Positions 1-9,725 of a stretch of DNA of 64,000 bases are shown piece after piece. A model generated the notes under the pieces. That model made no database searches, had not been told where the DNA came from, and was given only the letters and a program-made list of their open reading frames with translations. The DNA lies in contig CM019693.1 of the NCBI GenBank assembly GCA_009760885.1, positions 48,490,751-48,554,750 of the forward strand. The letters run 5' to 3'. How positions within the stretch are numbered: position 1 is the stretch's first letter; the number at the start of each line of letters is the position of its first letter. Source of the DNA: Achatina immaculata (lineage: Eukaryota > Mollusca > Gastropoda > Stylommatophora > Achatinidae). The translations under genes were made by a program, and so were the position numbers.

Positions 1-49
1 GTTCGTTCTATCCGTCCATCCATCCATCCATAAATCCATCCATCTATCC

Positions 50-123
<74 letters not shown>

Positions 124-126
124 TTA

Positions 127-205
<79 letters not shown>

Positions 206-225
206 GTCTGTCTGTCTATTTATCT
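1..225. repeat. Compound tetranucleotide microsatellite
   Basis: A run of ATCC units passes into about 20 ATCT units and then about 20 TGTC units. A shorter TGTC tract lies at the matching place beside the paralogous exon (44128-44190), so the microsatellite belongs to the intron of the duplicated DUF229 gene. Confidence 0.95.
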
Positions 226-389
226 TGTTCCTCAATATATTTTATGTGGTGTCTTTCTGTGATTTAGATAAAAAAAAATCAGTATCACACTAGTTCAAGT
301 TGTGAAATTTTAATTACAAAAACAGCAATACCATTTTCGTACATTCGCACAAAGAAATTATTTATATATTTGTTTTGTATTCTTGTCCA
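226..389 (-). other. Intron segment shared with the paralogous locus
   Basis: About 160 bp that align well with 44190-44348 and lie between the microsatellite and the donor-side intron sequence in both DUF229 copies. No coding potential is seen. It anchors the comparison showing that the array which follows is an expansion private to this copy. Confidence 0.75.
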
Positions 390-2957
390 GTGTGTAACTA
401 TTGTTGCCATTATTTCTTATTGATCAGTGTGTAACTATTGTTCCTGTTATTTCTTTTTATTCAGTGTGTAACTATTGTTGCCATTATTTCATTTTGTTCA
501 GGGTGTAATTATTGCTGTCATTTTTTTTCTTTTTGTTCAGTTTGTAACTATTGTTTCAATTATTTCTTTTTGTTCAGTGTGCAGTTATTGTTGACATTAT
601 TTCTTTTTGTTGAGTGTGTAAAAATTGCTCTCTTATTTCTTTTTGTTCAGTGTGTAACTATTGTTGACGTTATTTCTTTTTTTTTTCAGCATAACTAATA
701 CTGTTTTTATTTCCTTTTGTTTAGTCTGTAACTATTACTGCCATTAATTCTTGTTGCTCAGTGAGTTTTTGTTTCTATTATTTATGTTTGTTCATTGGGT
801 AACTATTGTTGCCACTATTTCTTTTTGTTCAGTGTGTAACTATTGTTGGCATTGTTTCTTTTTTTTTTCAATCTGAAAATATTGTTGCCATTATTTCTTT
901 TTTTCTCCTGTATAACTAGTGTTGACATTATCTCTTTTTGTTCATTGTGTAACTATTGTTGCTAGTATTTCTTTTTCTTCAATGTGTAACTATTGTTGCC
1001 ATTCTTTCTTTTTTTTTTTCAGTGTGTAACTATTATTTCCATTATTTCTTTTTTTTTCAGTGTGTAACTATTATTTCCATTATTTCTTTTTTTTTTCAGT
1101 GTGTAACTATTATTTCCATTATTTCTTTTTTTTTCAGTGTGTAACTATTATTTCCATTTTTTTTTCCAGTGTGTAACTATTATTTCCATTATTTCTTTTT
1201 GTTCGGGGAGTAACAATTGTTCCCATTATTTCTGTTTGTTCATTGTGTAGGTATGTTTGCCATTGTTTTTTTTTGTTGAGTGTGTAACCTTTGCAGCCAG
1301 TATTTTCTTTTGTTAAATGTGTAATTATTCTTATCTTTATTATTTTTTTTTACTCAGTAATTATTTTGAATTATTTCTTTTTGTTCAATGTGTACTTATT
1401 GTTGATATTATTTCTTTTTATACAGTGTGTAATTATTGCTACCATTATCTCTTTTTTGTTTTCAGTGTGTAACTATTGCTGCCATTATTTCTTTTTGTTC
1501 AGTGTGTAACGTTTGCTACCATTGTTTCCTTTTGTTCAACTATTGTTGCCATTGTTTCTTTTTGTTCAGTATTTAACTATTGTTGCCACTGTTTCTTTTT
1601 GTTTAACTATTGTTGCCATTATTTCTTTTTGTTCAGTATTTAGCTATTGTTGTCATTATTTCTTTTTGTTCAGTATTTAACTATTGTTGCCATTATTTAT
1701 TTTTGTTCATTATTTAACTATTGTTGCCATTGTTTCTTTTAGTTTATCTATTGTTGCCATTATTTCTTTTTGTTCAGTATTTAACTATTGTTCCTATTGT
1801 TTCTCTTTGTTTAACTATTGTTGCCATTGTTCTTTTTTGTTTAACTAGTGATGCCATTGTTTCTTTTTGTTTAATTATTGTTGCCATTATTTCTTTTTGT
1901 TCAGTATTTAACTACTGTTGCCATTGTTTCTTTTTGTTTAACTGTTGTTGCCATTGTTTCTTTTAGTTTAACTATTGTTCCCATTATTTCTTTTTGTTCA
2001 GTATTTAACTATTGTTGCCATTGTTTCTTTCTGTTTAACTGTTGTTGCCATTGTTTCTTTTAGTTTAACTATTGTTGCCATTGTTTCTTTTAGTTTAACT
2101 ATTGTTGCCATTGTTTCTTGTAGTTTAACTATTTTGCCATTATTTCTTTTTGTTCAATGTGTACTTATTGTTGATATTATTTCTTTTTATACAGTGTGTA
2201 ATTATTGCTACCATTATCTCTTTTTTGTTTTCAGTGTGTAACTATTGCTGCCATTATTTCTTTTTGTTCAGTGTGTAACGTTTGCTACCATTGTTTCCTT
2301 TTGTTCAACTATTGTTGCCATTGTTTCTTTTTGTTCAGTATTTAACTATTGTTGCCACTGTTTCTTTTTGTTTAACTATTGTTGCCATTATTTCTTTTTT
2401 GTTCAGTATTTAGCTATTGTTGTCATTATTTCTTTTTGTTCAGTATTTAACTATTGTTGCCATTATTTATTTTTGTTCATTATTTAACTTTGTTGCCATT
2501 GTTTCTTTTAGTTTATCTATTGTTGCCATTATTTCTTTTTGTTCAGTATTTAACTATTGTTCCTATTGTTTCTCTTTGTTTAACTATTGTTGCCATTGTT
2601 TCTTTTTGTTTAACTAGTGATGCCATTGTTTCTTTTTTGTTTAATTATTGTTGCCATTATTTCTTTTTGTTCAGTATTTAACTACTGTTGCCATTGTTTC
2701 TTTTTGTTTAACTGTTGTTGCCATTGTTTCTTTTAGTTTAACTATTGTTCCCATTATTTCTTTTTGTTCAGTATTTAACTATTGTTGCCATTGTTTCTTT
2801 CTGTTTAACTGTTGTTGCCATTGTTTCTTTTAGTTTAACTATTGTTGCCATTGTTTCTTTTAGTTTAACTATTGTTGCCATTGTTTCTTGTAGTTTAACT
2901 ATTTTGCCATTGTTTCTTTTTGTTCAGTGTGTAACTATTGCTGCATTATTTCCTTTG
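390..2957. repeat. Intronic minisatellite, unit about 30-37 bp, about 70 copies
   Basis: T-rich tandem array with core words GTGTAACTATTG, TTGCCATTATTTC and TTTTTGTTCAG. Two unit lengths alternate: a longer form with the CAGTGTGTAAC or CAGTATTTAAC part, and a shorter form without it. The segment 1381-2149 is repeated almost exactly at 2150-2918, a secondary duplication of about 769 bp. The array ends a few bases from the splice donor of the minus-strand exon at 2964. The paralogous locus has only one unit at the same place (about 44350-44383). Short ORFs over the array are artefacts of its low complexity. Confidence 0.95.
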
Positions 2958-2963
2958 ACTTAC

Positions 2964-4156
2964 CTGAATCCGAAATAAGGTGTATTGGTGTTGTTGAAAG
3001 TGGACGCTAACTGAATGAGGTAGTCATTGTTGAGTGTGATCTCTGGGATATCTCCCACGCAAAGACGATTCTCTTTTCTCTTTGATTTGGTATGTTCACG
3101 TTCAATAATTTGAGGTCTGTGATAATAATCAACTGGTAGTTTGTGCCAACCCTTTTTTAAATAATGAAAGGCTGTTGAATGCATACTATCAAGAAGGAGA
3201 GCTGTGCGGTAACCAGCTCTGTGAAAGTCGCTCCATAAAAAAGCGCAATTAATCATGTCAAATGTCTGATTATAAGGCCCATCATATCCCTCAAACTCGT
3301 ATGTATATTTACCAGTAAGGATGGGCACTAGATTGACATAGGTGTTTTCTGCAACTTTATTGTACTTGAGCAACTCTGTGGCATTTAGAACATTCAGAAG
3401 AAAGTTTCTTGTCGTGGGCATAAGTCGCTGGAAATTTTGTTTGGACGTACCGTCTATACCAATCAAGAGAATGTTTAAAATCTCCTTAGGATGATTTATA
3501 TACACGTGTTTATTGAAGTTTTCTTGCAATAAAAGTTCCAAATCCTTCTTTACCCGAATCAGACTGAAGTAGGAATATGAGAACACGGTGTTATTGGTAT
3601 CATAGCATTCCACGACAATATGTTCATCGTTCTCTCCGAGATTTATGGAGTCATTAAATGGGGAACTAGTACTCAAAACAGCTGTATTAAAATCTGTGTC
3701 TAGTCTCTTGGCCACAGATTTGTACTTGCACTCTTTAAACTTGTTATTGCCCCTAAGTAAAGCAACCTTGGAACTGTTTACTTTGATAGTGTTTCTGCTC
3801 AGGTAGACCAGGTGAGGATCTCCACCCTCGCATGAAATAGGTGGAAGCGTTTTAACGAAAGGCATAATGGCAGGATCAAATGGATCAATCTTTGGAAAGT
3901 TACAGGCATTCGGATTTTCAGGACTCGCTGTACTACCACCAAGATTTAATGACGAAGAACCTGTGACTCCTCTGAAGTTGATCAGGCTAGAGAGAGAGAT
4001 GCATTCTGACGCTCTGAAGTTGTAGACGTAGCCAGTGATGACAAAGACCAGTAAAAGAGTGATACAAAATGCAACACATCTAGGGCGCCTGGGTTGTCTG
4101 CCTAGACAACAATAAATGGAACAGCAAACAATGATAATTACAACAGTATCATTACT
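2964..4156 (-). pseudogene. DUF229-family first coding exon, paralogue A (start codon out of frame)
   Basis: The reading frame is open from 4156 down to a splice donor (CAG then GTAAGT, minus strand) with last exon base 2964. The product matches paralogue B (44391-45580) nearly throughout: a hydrophobic N-terminal anchor, the cysteine stretch SCEGGDPHLVYLSRN, the motif LIGIDGTSKQNFQRLMP (alkaline-phosphatase/sulfatase-like nucleophile region), then AGYRTALLLDSM and GWHKLPVDYYHRP. DUF229 (PF02995) proteins are large membrane-anchored proteins of unknown function related to sulfatases. Relative to B one base is missing next to the start, so the homologous ATG at about 4152 runs into a stop after four codons. 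The first in-frame Met (3865) lies after the membrane segment. The exon is therefore either a pseudogene or uses another start or an upstream exon. Downstream exons would lie beyond the left edge of the window. Confidence 0.8.
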
Positions 4157-4640
4157 TTAGTAACAATTATGTTCTAATAGCAAAATATCAAATGTAAAAA
4201 TTTGACCCACAAGACAAATATTAAATTTCAAGTATGGAAACAAAATTGTAAAAGTAAGATGTAACAGTAGGAAAATGTGGAATACTTTTTATTCTAGACG
4301 AAATGAATAAAGGAATGTGGTATATCTTATTACTAACAGGTTAAGAACATTTTATTGAGTCCATTTCTTCAAATTAACTGAGCAGTTTCATAAAATGAGA
4401 GTGCAATGACTGTAACCTTGTGTAGCTCTCCTTAAGGTAACTATTTCTCTCTCTCTTTCTCTCTATCCCTCTCTCTTTCTCTCTCCCTTCACTCTCTCTT
4501 TTTCTTTCTCTCTCTTTCTCTCATTTCTCTCTTTCTCTCATTTCTCTCTTTCTCTCTCTCTCCCTCTCTCACTCTTTCTCTCTCCAGTTTTCCAATATTT
4601 TCTGCTTTGTCAAAAGTTCAAAGTTAATATTTCAGATTCC
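4157..4640 (-). other. Duplicated 5' flank of paralogue A with CT-rich tract
   Basis: 4157-4355 aligns with 45581-45735 upstream of paralogue B. 4355-4640 aligns with 55215-55450, a third copy of this flank. A pyrimidine tract (CTCTCT and CTTTCTCT words) fills 4441-4585. No coding sequence is seen. A promoter would be expected here if the gene is alive, but no clear TATA element was found. Confidence 0.6.
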
Positions 4641-4659
4641 GACTTCATTGCATTCGAGA

Positions 4660-4812
4660 CAACTCCATATGTGCACCGTGACACGCCACAGAGTCCATCT
4701 AAGAGTGCACCGTGACACGCCACAGATCCATCTAAGAGTGCACCGTGATACGCCGCAGAGTCCATCTAAGAGTGCACCGTGACATCTAAGAGTGCACCGT
4801 GACATCTAAGAG
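4660..4812. repeat. 34 bp tandem repeat, about 4-5 copies
   Basis: Units contain GTGCACCGTGACACGCC followed by ACAGAGTCCATCTAAGA. The last copies are shortened to GTGACATCTAAGAGTGCACC. It lies between the duplicated DUF229 flank and a degraded DNA transposon. Confidence 0.85.
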
Positions 4813-5065
4813 TATGTTTGGCAATAATTCCTGTCAAAGGTTGGTTGTGTACGATGTGGTTTCTGCCTCACAGTTCGTATTTCCTGCCAGCACCTTTCAT
4901 TTGTCCTACCTCCAACAGTCTCTTCAGATCTACATTGTTCTTCCATTCCCGCTCCTCATTTTCTCACAGTCAGTTCAGTTCAGTTTTAGCAATGTCCTCC
5001 TTGTCCACTGTAATTGTCTCGATATCCAAGACAGAATCCTGAAAGTCCATGCAAATCCTTAAGGA

Positions 5066-5465
5066 AAATGTCGCAAAAAGTGAACGTATCACTGAACACA
5101 GTGCACAAAATTCTTAAACATCGGTTAAATTTTCATCCATACAAGATTTCTGCTGTGCCTGAACTAAAAGAGTGTGAAAATCAATCCAGAATCAACTACT
5201 CCGCGTGGTTTCAAGCATTTTAGCTGAAGAAGACGAGTCAATTCTCGATTTAACATTCTTCTCTGATGAGGCATGGTTTCATCTATCTGGATACGTTAAT
5301 AGGCAAAATAATTGTATTTGGAGCAGTGTTAATCCCAGTGCATTTCATGAAGTGCCGACAGTAGAAAACGTTTAAGTGGACCAATTTTCTTCAACAACAC
5401 TATAAATGCCGATCGGTACCTTACTGACATTCTGGAACCTTTTTTAGAACAGCTGAATGAACGTG
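5066..5465 (+). pseudogene. IS630/mariner-like transposase, N-terminal half (interrupted)
   Basis: Translating across frames gives a helix-turn-helix-like start (KMSQKVNVSLNTVHKILKHR), then FFSDEAWFHLSGYVNRQNN with the first catalytic Asp, then WSSVNPSAFHEVP. The frame is broken at least twice (an in-frame stop near 5221 and shifts near 5370). The reading stops at EQLNER, where LINE-A copy 1 is inserted, and resumes after it at 7459. The transposase was a cut-and-paste enzyme of the IS630-Tc1-mariner superfamily. The sequence 4813-5065 before it shows no recognisable domain and may be the element's 5' end; no terminal inverted repeat was found there. Confidence 0.7.
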
Positions 5466-7448
5466 TCTTAGTAACAACAGCTAAAGACATGGTTCCAGTA
5501 AAGAAAACACAAAAGAATGGATGGATCACAGCAGGTACACTAGAACTGATAAAACAATGTAGAGAAATGAAGACACAGTGGAGAGTGACAAACAACAACA
5601 AAGATAAATATAAAACTTTAACAAAAGAAGTACGAAGAAACATAAGAAAAGACAAAAAACAATACATACAAGATTGTTGTGAAAGAATAGAAGAACATCA
5701 GAGGTGTGGAAGAGATAGTGAAATGTTTAAAGAAATGAAGACATTGACGAGAAATGTCACACCTAAGCTAAATGTAATTTGTGATGAGATGGGGAATACC
5801 CTGACAGAGACAGAGGAAATTCTGGAAAGATGGAAGGACTATTGCAAAAGAATGTATGAAACAACCGACTGTGGAAGCAGAAATCAACAGTGTGAATTAT
5901 TATTGCAGGAGAAAGAACCCGAGCCGACAATGGAAGAAGTTTTATGGGCAATAAAGAGTCTGAAAAATGGTAAATCACCAGGATGTGATGAGATAACCGC
6001 TGAATTTATTAAAGCAGGAGGAAAGGAATGTGCAACAATCTATCATGCACTATGTAAAAAGATATGGCATTCAGGTATTTGGCCAAAAGAATGGAAAAGA
6101 ACTGTATTCATTCCACTGCCAAAAAAGGGTAACCTGAAATTATGCACCAACTACAGAACTGTTGCCCTGATTAGTCATGCCAGTAAAATTCTGTTAAAAA
6201 TCATAATGGGTAGACTTCGAAAGAAAATAGAAGAAGAAGTCGATATGGTCCAAGCTGGCTTCAGGCAAGGAAGAGGATCAAGAGATCATATATTCAATCT
6301 AAGATTAATAATAGAGAAATGCAGGGAGTTTACTGTGAATCTATATTTATCCTTTATAGACTACTCAAAGGCATTTGATTGTGTACAACACCAGAAACTT
6401 TGGGAAATAATGGAAAAAATGGGATTTCCAACACATTTGATACAATTAACATCACTGCTGTATTTAGACCAACAAGCAGCAGTAAGAATAAATGGTGAAA
6501 CAACAAGTTGGTTTGACATAAAACAAGGGGTCCGTCAGGGGTGCATATTGTCACCCTACTTATTTAACTTGTATACTGAAAATATAATGAGGAATGTTAG
6601 AGAAGATGTAGACAAAGAATATTACGATGCCATAACAGTTGGAGGTTATGAAATACCAGAGATTAGATATGCTGATGACACAGTATTGCTGTCCACAACA
6701 CAAGAAGGAATGGAAAAACTGATTATGTCAGTCCGCAAGAACAGCGAAGAGCAGAACCTCTATCTTAATGCAAAGAAAACTAAAGTGATGACAACTGATA
6801 AAACAAACAAGGCAACTGAAATATGTATCAATGAGGAAAAACTGGAAGAAGTGGAGAGTTTTGAATATCTTGGATCACTACTAACTAATAATGGAGATAC
6901 AATGAGGGAAATTAAAAGGAGGACATCTATTGCTCTTCAGAAAGTAAAACAAATAAAGAATCTGTGGAGAGGAGCAGACAGAACCACAAAAATAAGATTT
7001 TTAAGGCCATGCATCTTTCCCATCGCAACATATGCCTGTGAGATCTGGACACTTAACAAAACAGCTGAGAAGCACATAAATGCCTTTGAATGTAAATGCT
7101 ATAGAAGAGTTCTCCAAATATCGTGGACACAAAAACGAACAAATATATCTATACTGCAAGAGCTTAATATTGATGAAGGCTGGCTAGTAAAGAGGATTAA
7201 AGAGAGAAAACTTAAATATTTTGGCCACATTAAACGTCATGATAATTTAGAGAAGACCATATTGGAGGGATACATAGTGGGAAAAAGAAAGAGAGGAAGA
7301 CCGAAACGAAGATGGCTGCAAGACATCGTTGATGATCTGGAAATGGATGCAGCAGCAGCAGGTCATCTTGCTCACAACCGAGAGGCCTACAGGAGTGCTG
7401 TTTGGGAGGCAAAGTTCCGCAAGGGACATGCAAAGGAATGAATGAATG
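5466..7448 (+). mobile_element. LINE-A copy 1: 5'-truncated RTE-like retrotransposon with (GAAT)n tail
   Basis: A non-LTR retrotransposon fragment ending in the simple repeat GAATGAATGAATGAA. The 10 bp AATGAACGTG occurs at 5456-5465 and again at 7449-7458, a target-site duplication inside the transposase gene; its first bases merge with the tail. The N-terminal endonuclease region is missing through 5' truncation. Short tandem 3' tails and the order endonuclease, RT and C-terminal extension fit the RTE group. Nine or more relatives occur in this window. Confidence 0.9.
5489..7441 (+). CDS. LINE-A reverse transcriptase (5'-truncated ORF, 650 codons)
   Basis: RNA-dependent DNA polymerase for target-primed reverse transcription of its own RNA. 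An N-terminal linker (NGWITAGTLELIKQ) precedes the RT domain. Visible motifs are FIPLPKKGNLKLCTNYR, the motif A aspartate in SFIDYSKAFDCVQ (Asp about residue 291), GVRQGCILSPYLFNLY, and the catalytic YADD at residues 394-397 (nt 6668-6679). The C-terminal extension has KLKYFGHIKRHDN and the basic GKRKRGRPKRRW, usual in RTE-like elements. No stop or frameshift interrupts 650 codons, so the insertion is young. The frame is also open upstream of the Met to the truncation point, so that Met is internal and this is not a complete protein. Identity to the copy at 48299-49534 is about 97 percent at the protein level. Confidence 0.9.
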   Translation: MVPVKKTQKNGWITAGTLELIKQCREMKTQWRVTNNNKDKYKTLTKEVRRNIRKDKKQYIQDCCERIEEHQRCGRDSEMFKEMKTLTRNVTPKLNVICDEMGNTLTETEEILERWKDYCKRMYETTDCGSRNQQCELLLQEKEPEPTMEEVLWAIKSLKNGKSPGCDEITAEFIKAGGKECATIYHALCKKIWHSGIWPKEWKRTVFIPLPKKGNLKLCTNYRTVALISHASKILLKIIMGRLRKKIEEEVDMVQAGFRQGRGSRDHIFNLRLIIEKCREFTVNLYLSFIDYSKAFDCVQHQKLWEIMEKMGFPTHLIQLTSLLYLDQQAAVRINGETTSWFDIKQGVRQGCILSPYLFNLYTENIMRNVREDVDKEYYDAITVGGYEIPEIRYADDTVLLSTTQEGMEKLIMSVRKNSEEQNLYLNAKKTKVMTTDKTNKATEICINEEKLEEVESFEYLGSLLTNNGDTMREIKRRTSIALQKVKQIKNLWRGADRTTKIRFLRPCIFPIATYACEIWTLNKTAEKHINAFECKCYRRVLQISWTQKRTNISILQELNIDEGWLVKRIKERKLKYFGHIKRHDNLEKTILEGYIVGKRKRGRPKRRWLQDIVDDLEMDAAAAGHLAHNREAYRSAVWEAKFRKGHAKE

Positions 7449-7458
7449 AATGAACGTG

Positions 7459-7962
7459 AAATTGAAGAAGCATGGTTCCAGCAAGATGGTGCAACTGTAC
7501 ACACAGCTAGAGCAACACACGGTTTTTTGGAAGAAATTTTCGCAAATCGCATATCTTTGGTCTGCTCGTTCTCCAGATCTAAATCCATTGGATTATTATC
7601 TATGTGGTTTCTTGAAAGGAAATGTTTACAAAAATAATGTACAAACAATTGAGGACCTGAAAGAAGCAATCAGAATTACCATTCAAGAAATAACAAAAGA
7701 CACGTTGCACAAGTTATTTGACAATATGAAGAGACGTGTACAGTCATGTCTTGAAGCCCGTGGTGGACATTTCCAACACCAGTTATAATGAATATTTCAG
7801 TGGTGCATTCCAGCTAACCTTAAACAGCGTTGTATCATTGCAGTCACTATTGTATCTAATTAAATGACTTTTTTAGCACTTTTTGTGATGACGCATTTAC
7901 TTCATTTTTCAATTTATTTTTCATAGGAAGTGTAATGAGACTTTAAAAACACCGTGTATATA
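7459..7962 (+). pseudogene. IS630/mariner-like transposase, C-terminal half and 3' flank
   Basis: Continues the gene split by LINE-A copy 1: EIEEAWFQQDGATVHTA carries the second catalytic Asp. After one frameshift, ARSPDLNPLDYYLCGFLK carries the third (DDD type). The C-terminal part MKRRVQSCLEARGGHFQHQL ends at a stop near 7786. The AT-rich tail ending in AAAAACACCGTGTATATATA near 7962 is probably the right terminus; a matching left inverted repeat was not found. The interruption plus frameshifts make it inactive. Confidence 0.8.
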
Positions 7963-8165
7963 TATACAAAACAAGCTATCAAGTGGAACACAACAGGCCG
8001 AAGAAAAAGGGGCAGACCGCGTGAAACTCTGAGGAGTACATTATTATGAGAGGCCAAGTTAACAGGCATAAAATCCTTTGATGAGGTTGAAAGACTCGCC
8101 GAAGACAGGAAAAATTGGCGAACTACTTTACGAGCCCTATGTGACGTTTAACGGCACGGGAAAGA
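7963..8165 (+). mobile_element. LINE-B 3' terminal fragment
   Basis: About 200 bp nearly matching the 3' end of LINE-B at 13270-13470: the basic segment encoded by GGCCGAAGAAAAAGG and the final region with GACAGGAAAAATTGGCGAAC. It is followed by a (TA)n tract (8166-8190). Heavily 5'-truncated. Confidence 0.75.
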
Positions 8166-8190
8166 TATAATATATATATATATATATGTT
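8166..8190. repeat. (TA)n microsatellite
   Basis: Pure TA run of about 25 bp directly after the LINE-B fragment, possibly derived from its 3' tail. Confidence 0.85.
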
Positions 8191-8288
8191 TTTCTCCAAC
8201 GTGATTCTATTAATCGAGACAAAGCAGGACAATTTGTCCACCATCCTGCACTTTCAGAAACAGAAAGAAATCAAGCACAGATGTTTCT

Positions 8289-8705
8289 GAATAAAGTAAG
8301 CCTTGAAATGTAGCAATGACAGCAGACAATTGTCTCATGTTTCATGGTCATGATTATAATTAAATAAGCCTTGAAATGTAGCAATGACAGCAGACAATTG
8401 TCTCATGTTTCATGGTCATGATTATAATGAAATAGGCATTGAAATGTATCAATGACAGCAGACAATTGTCTCGTATTTCATGGCCATGATTATAATGAAA
8501 TAGGCCTTGCAATGTAGCAATGACAGCAGACAATTGTCTCGTGTTTCGTGGTCATGATTATAATGAAATAAGCCTTGAAATGTATCAATGACAGCAGACA
8601 ATTATCTGGTGTTTCATGGTCATGATTATAATGAAATAAGCCTTGAAATGTATCAATGACAGCACACAATTGTCTCATGTTTCATGGTCATGATTATAAT
8701 GAAAT
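8289..8705. repeat. 68 bp tandem repeat, 6 copies, left part of a split array
   Basis: Units contain CCTTGAAATGTAGCAATGAC, AGCAGACAATTGTCTC and CATGGTCATGATTATAATG. Unit starts at 8301, 8369, 8437 and 8505 give a 68 bp period. The array is cut by a LINE-A insertion and resumes at 9590-9725 with two more units. The homologous locus near 60710 has a single diverged unit. Confidence 0.92.
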
Positions 8706-9548
8706 TCATTCATTCATTCATTCATTCTTTCATTTGCATGTCCATTGCGGAACTTTGCTTCCCAAACAGCACTCCTGTAGGCCTCTCGGTTGTGAGCAAG
8801 ATGGCCTGCTGCTGCTGCATCCATTTGCAGATCGTCAACGATTTCTTGCAGCCATCTTCGTTTTAGTCTTCCTCTTTTTCTTATTCCCATTATGTATCCT
8901 TCCAAGACGGTCTTCTCTAAATTATCATGACGTTTAATGTGTCCAAAATATTTAAGTTTTCTCTCTTTAATCCTCTTTACTAGCCAGCCTTCTTCAATAT
9001 TAAGCTCTTGTAGTATAGATATATTTGCACTTTTTTATGTCCAAGATATTTGGAGAACTCTTCTGTAGCATTTACATTCAAAGGCATTTATGTGTTTCTC
9101 AGCTGTTTTGTTAAGTGTCCAGGTCTCGCAGGCATATGTTGTGATGGGAAAGATGCATGCCCTTAAAAATCTTATTTTTGTAGTTCTGTCTGGTCCTCTC
9201 CACAGATTCTTTATTTGTTTTATTTTCTGAAGAGCAATAGATGTTCTCCTTTTAATTTCCCTCATTGTATCTCCATTATTAGTTAGTAGTGATCCAAGAT
9301 ATTCAAAACTCTCCACTTCTTCCAATTTTTCCTCATTTATATATATTTCCGCAGCCTTGTTTATTTTGTCAGTTGTCATCAATTTAGTTTTCTTTGCATT
9401 AAGATAGAGGTTCTGCTCTTCACTGTTCTTAGGGACTGACATAATTAGTTTTTCCATTCCTTTTTGTGTTGTGGACAGTAATACTGTGTCATCAGCATAT
9501 CTAATCTCTGGTATTTCATGACCTCCAGTTGTTATCTCATCGTAATAT
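8706..9548 (-). mobile_element. LINE-A copy 2, 3' half, minus strand, inside the 68 bp array
   Basis: Reads as LINE-A on the minus strand from the YADD region (RYADDTVLLSTTQKGMEK) to the 3' end with a (CATT)n tail at 8706. The frame has stops and a break near 9030. ATAATGAAAT occurs on both sides (8695-8705 and about 9588), consistent with a target-site duplication within the satellite unit. At the 5' side, 9549-9590 holds GAATGAATGAATGAA plus a 25 bp stretch identical to LINE-C sequence at about 38735. Confidence 0.88.
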
Positions 9549-9589
9549 ATGAATGAATGAATGAACATCAAGAGCTTGAAAACGTAAAT

Positions 9590-9725
9590 AATGAAATAAG
9601 CCTTGAAATGTAGCAATGACAGCAGACAATTGTCTCATGTTTCATGGTCATGATTATAATGAAATAAGCCTTGCAATGTAGCAATGACAGCAGACAATTG
9701 TCTCCTGTTTCATGGTCATGATTAT
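9590..9725. repeat. 68 bp tandem repeat, 2 copies, right part of split array
   Basis: Continuation of the array at 8289-8705 after the LINE-A insertion. The last unit merges into the unique sequence that is shared with 60760 onward. Confidence 0.9.

Noticed and set aside
390..2957. CRISPR array
   Set aside because: Directly adjacent imperfect repeats without unique spacers, in eukaryotic intron sequence; the same applies to every other array here.
438..2978. Hydrophobic Phe/Val/Cys-rich ORFs resembling membrane proteins
   Set aside because: Translations of a T-rich intronic minisatellite; frames do not persist.
7230..9616. Antisense ORFs with MACCCCIHF-type Cys-rich peptides (also at 27561, 49340 and 8656)
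   Set aside because: They are the reverse strand of the LINE-A C-terminal codons (DAAAAGHLAHN) and recur at every copy.
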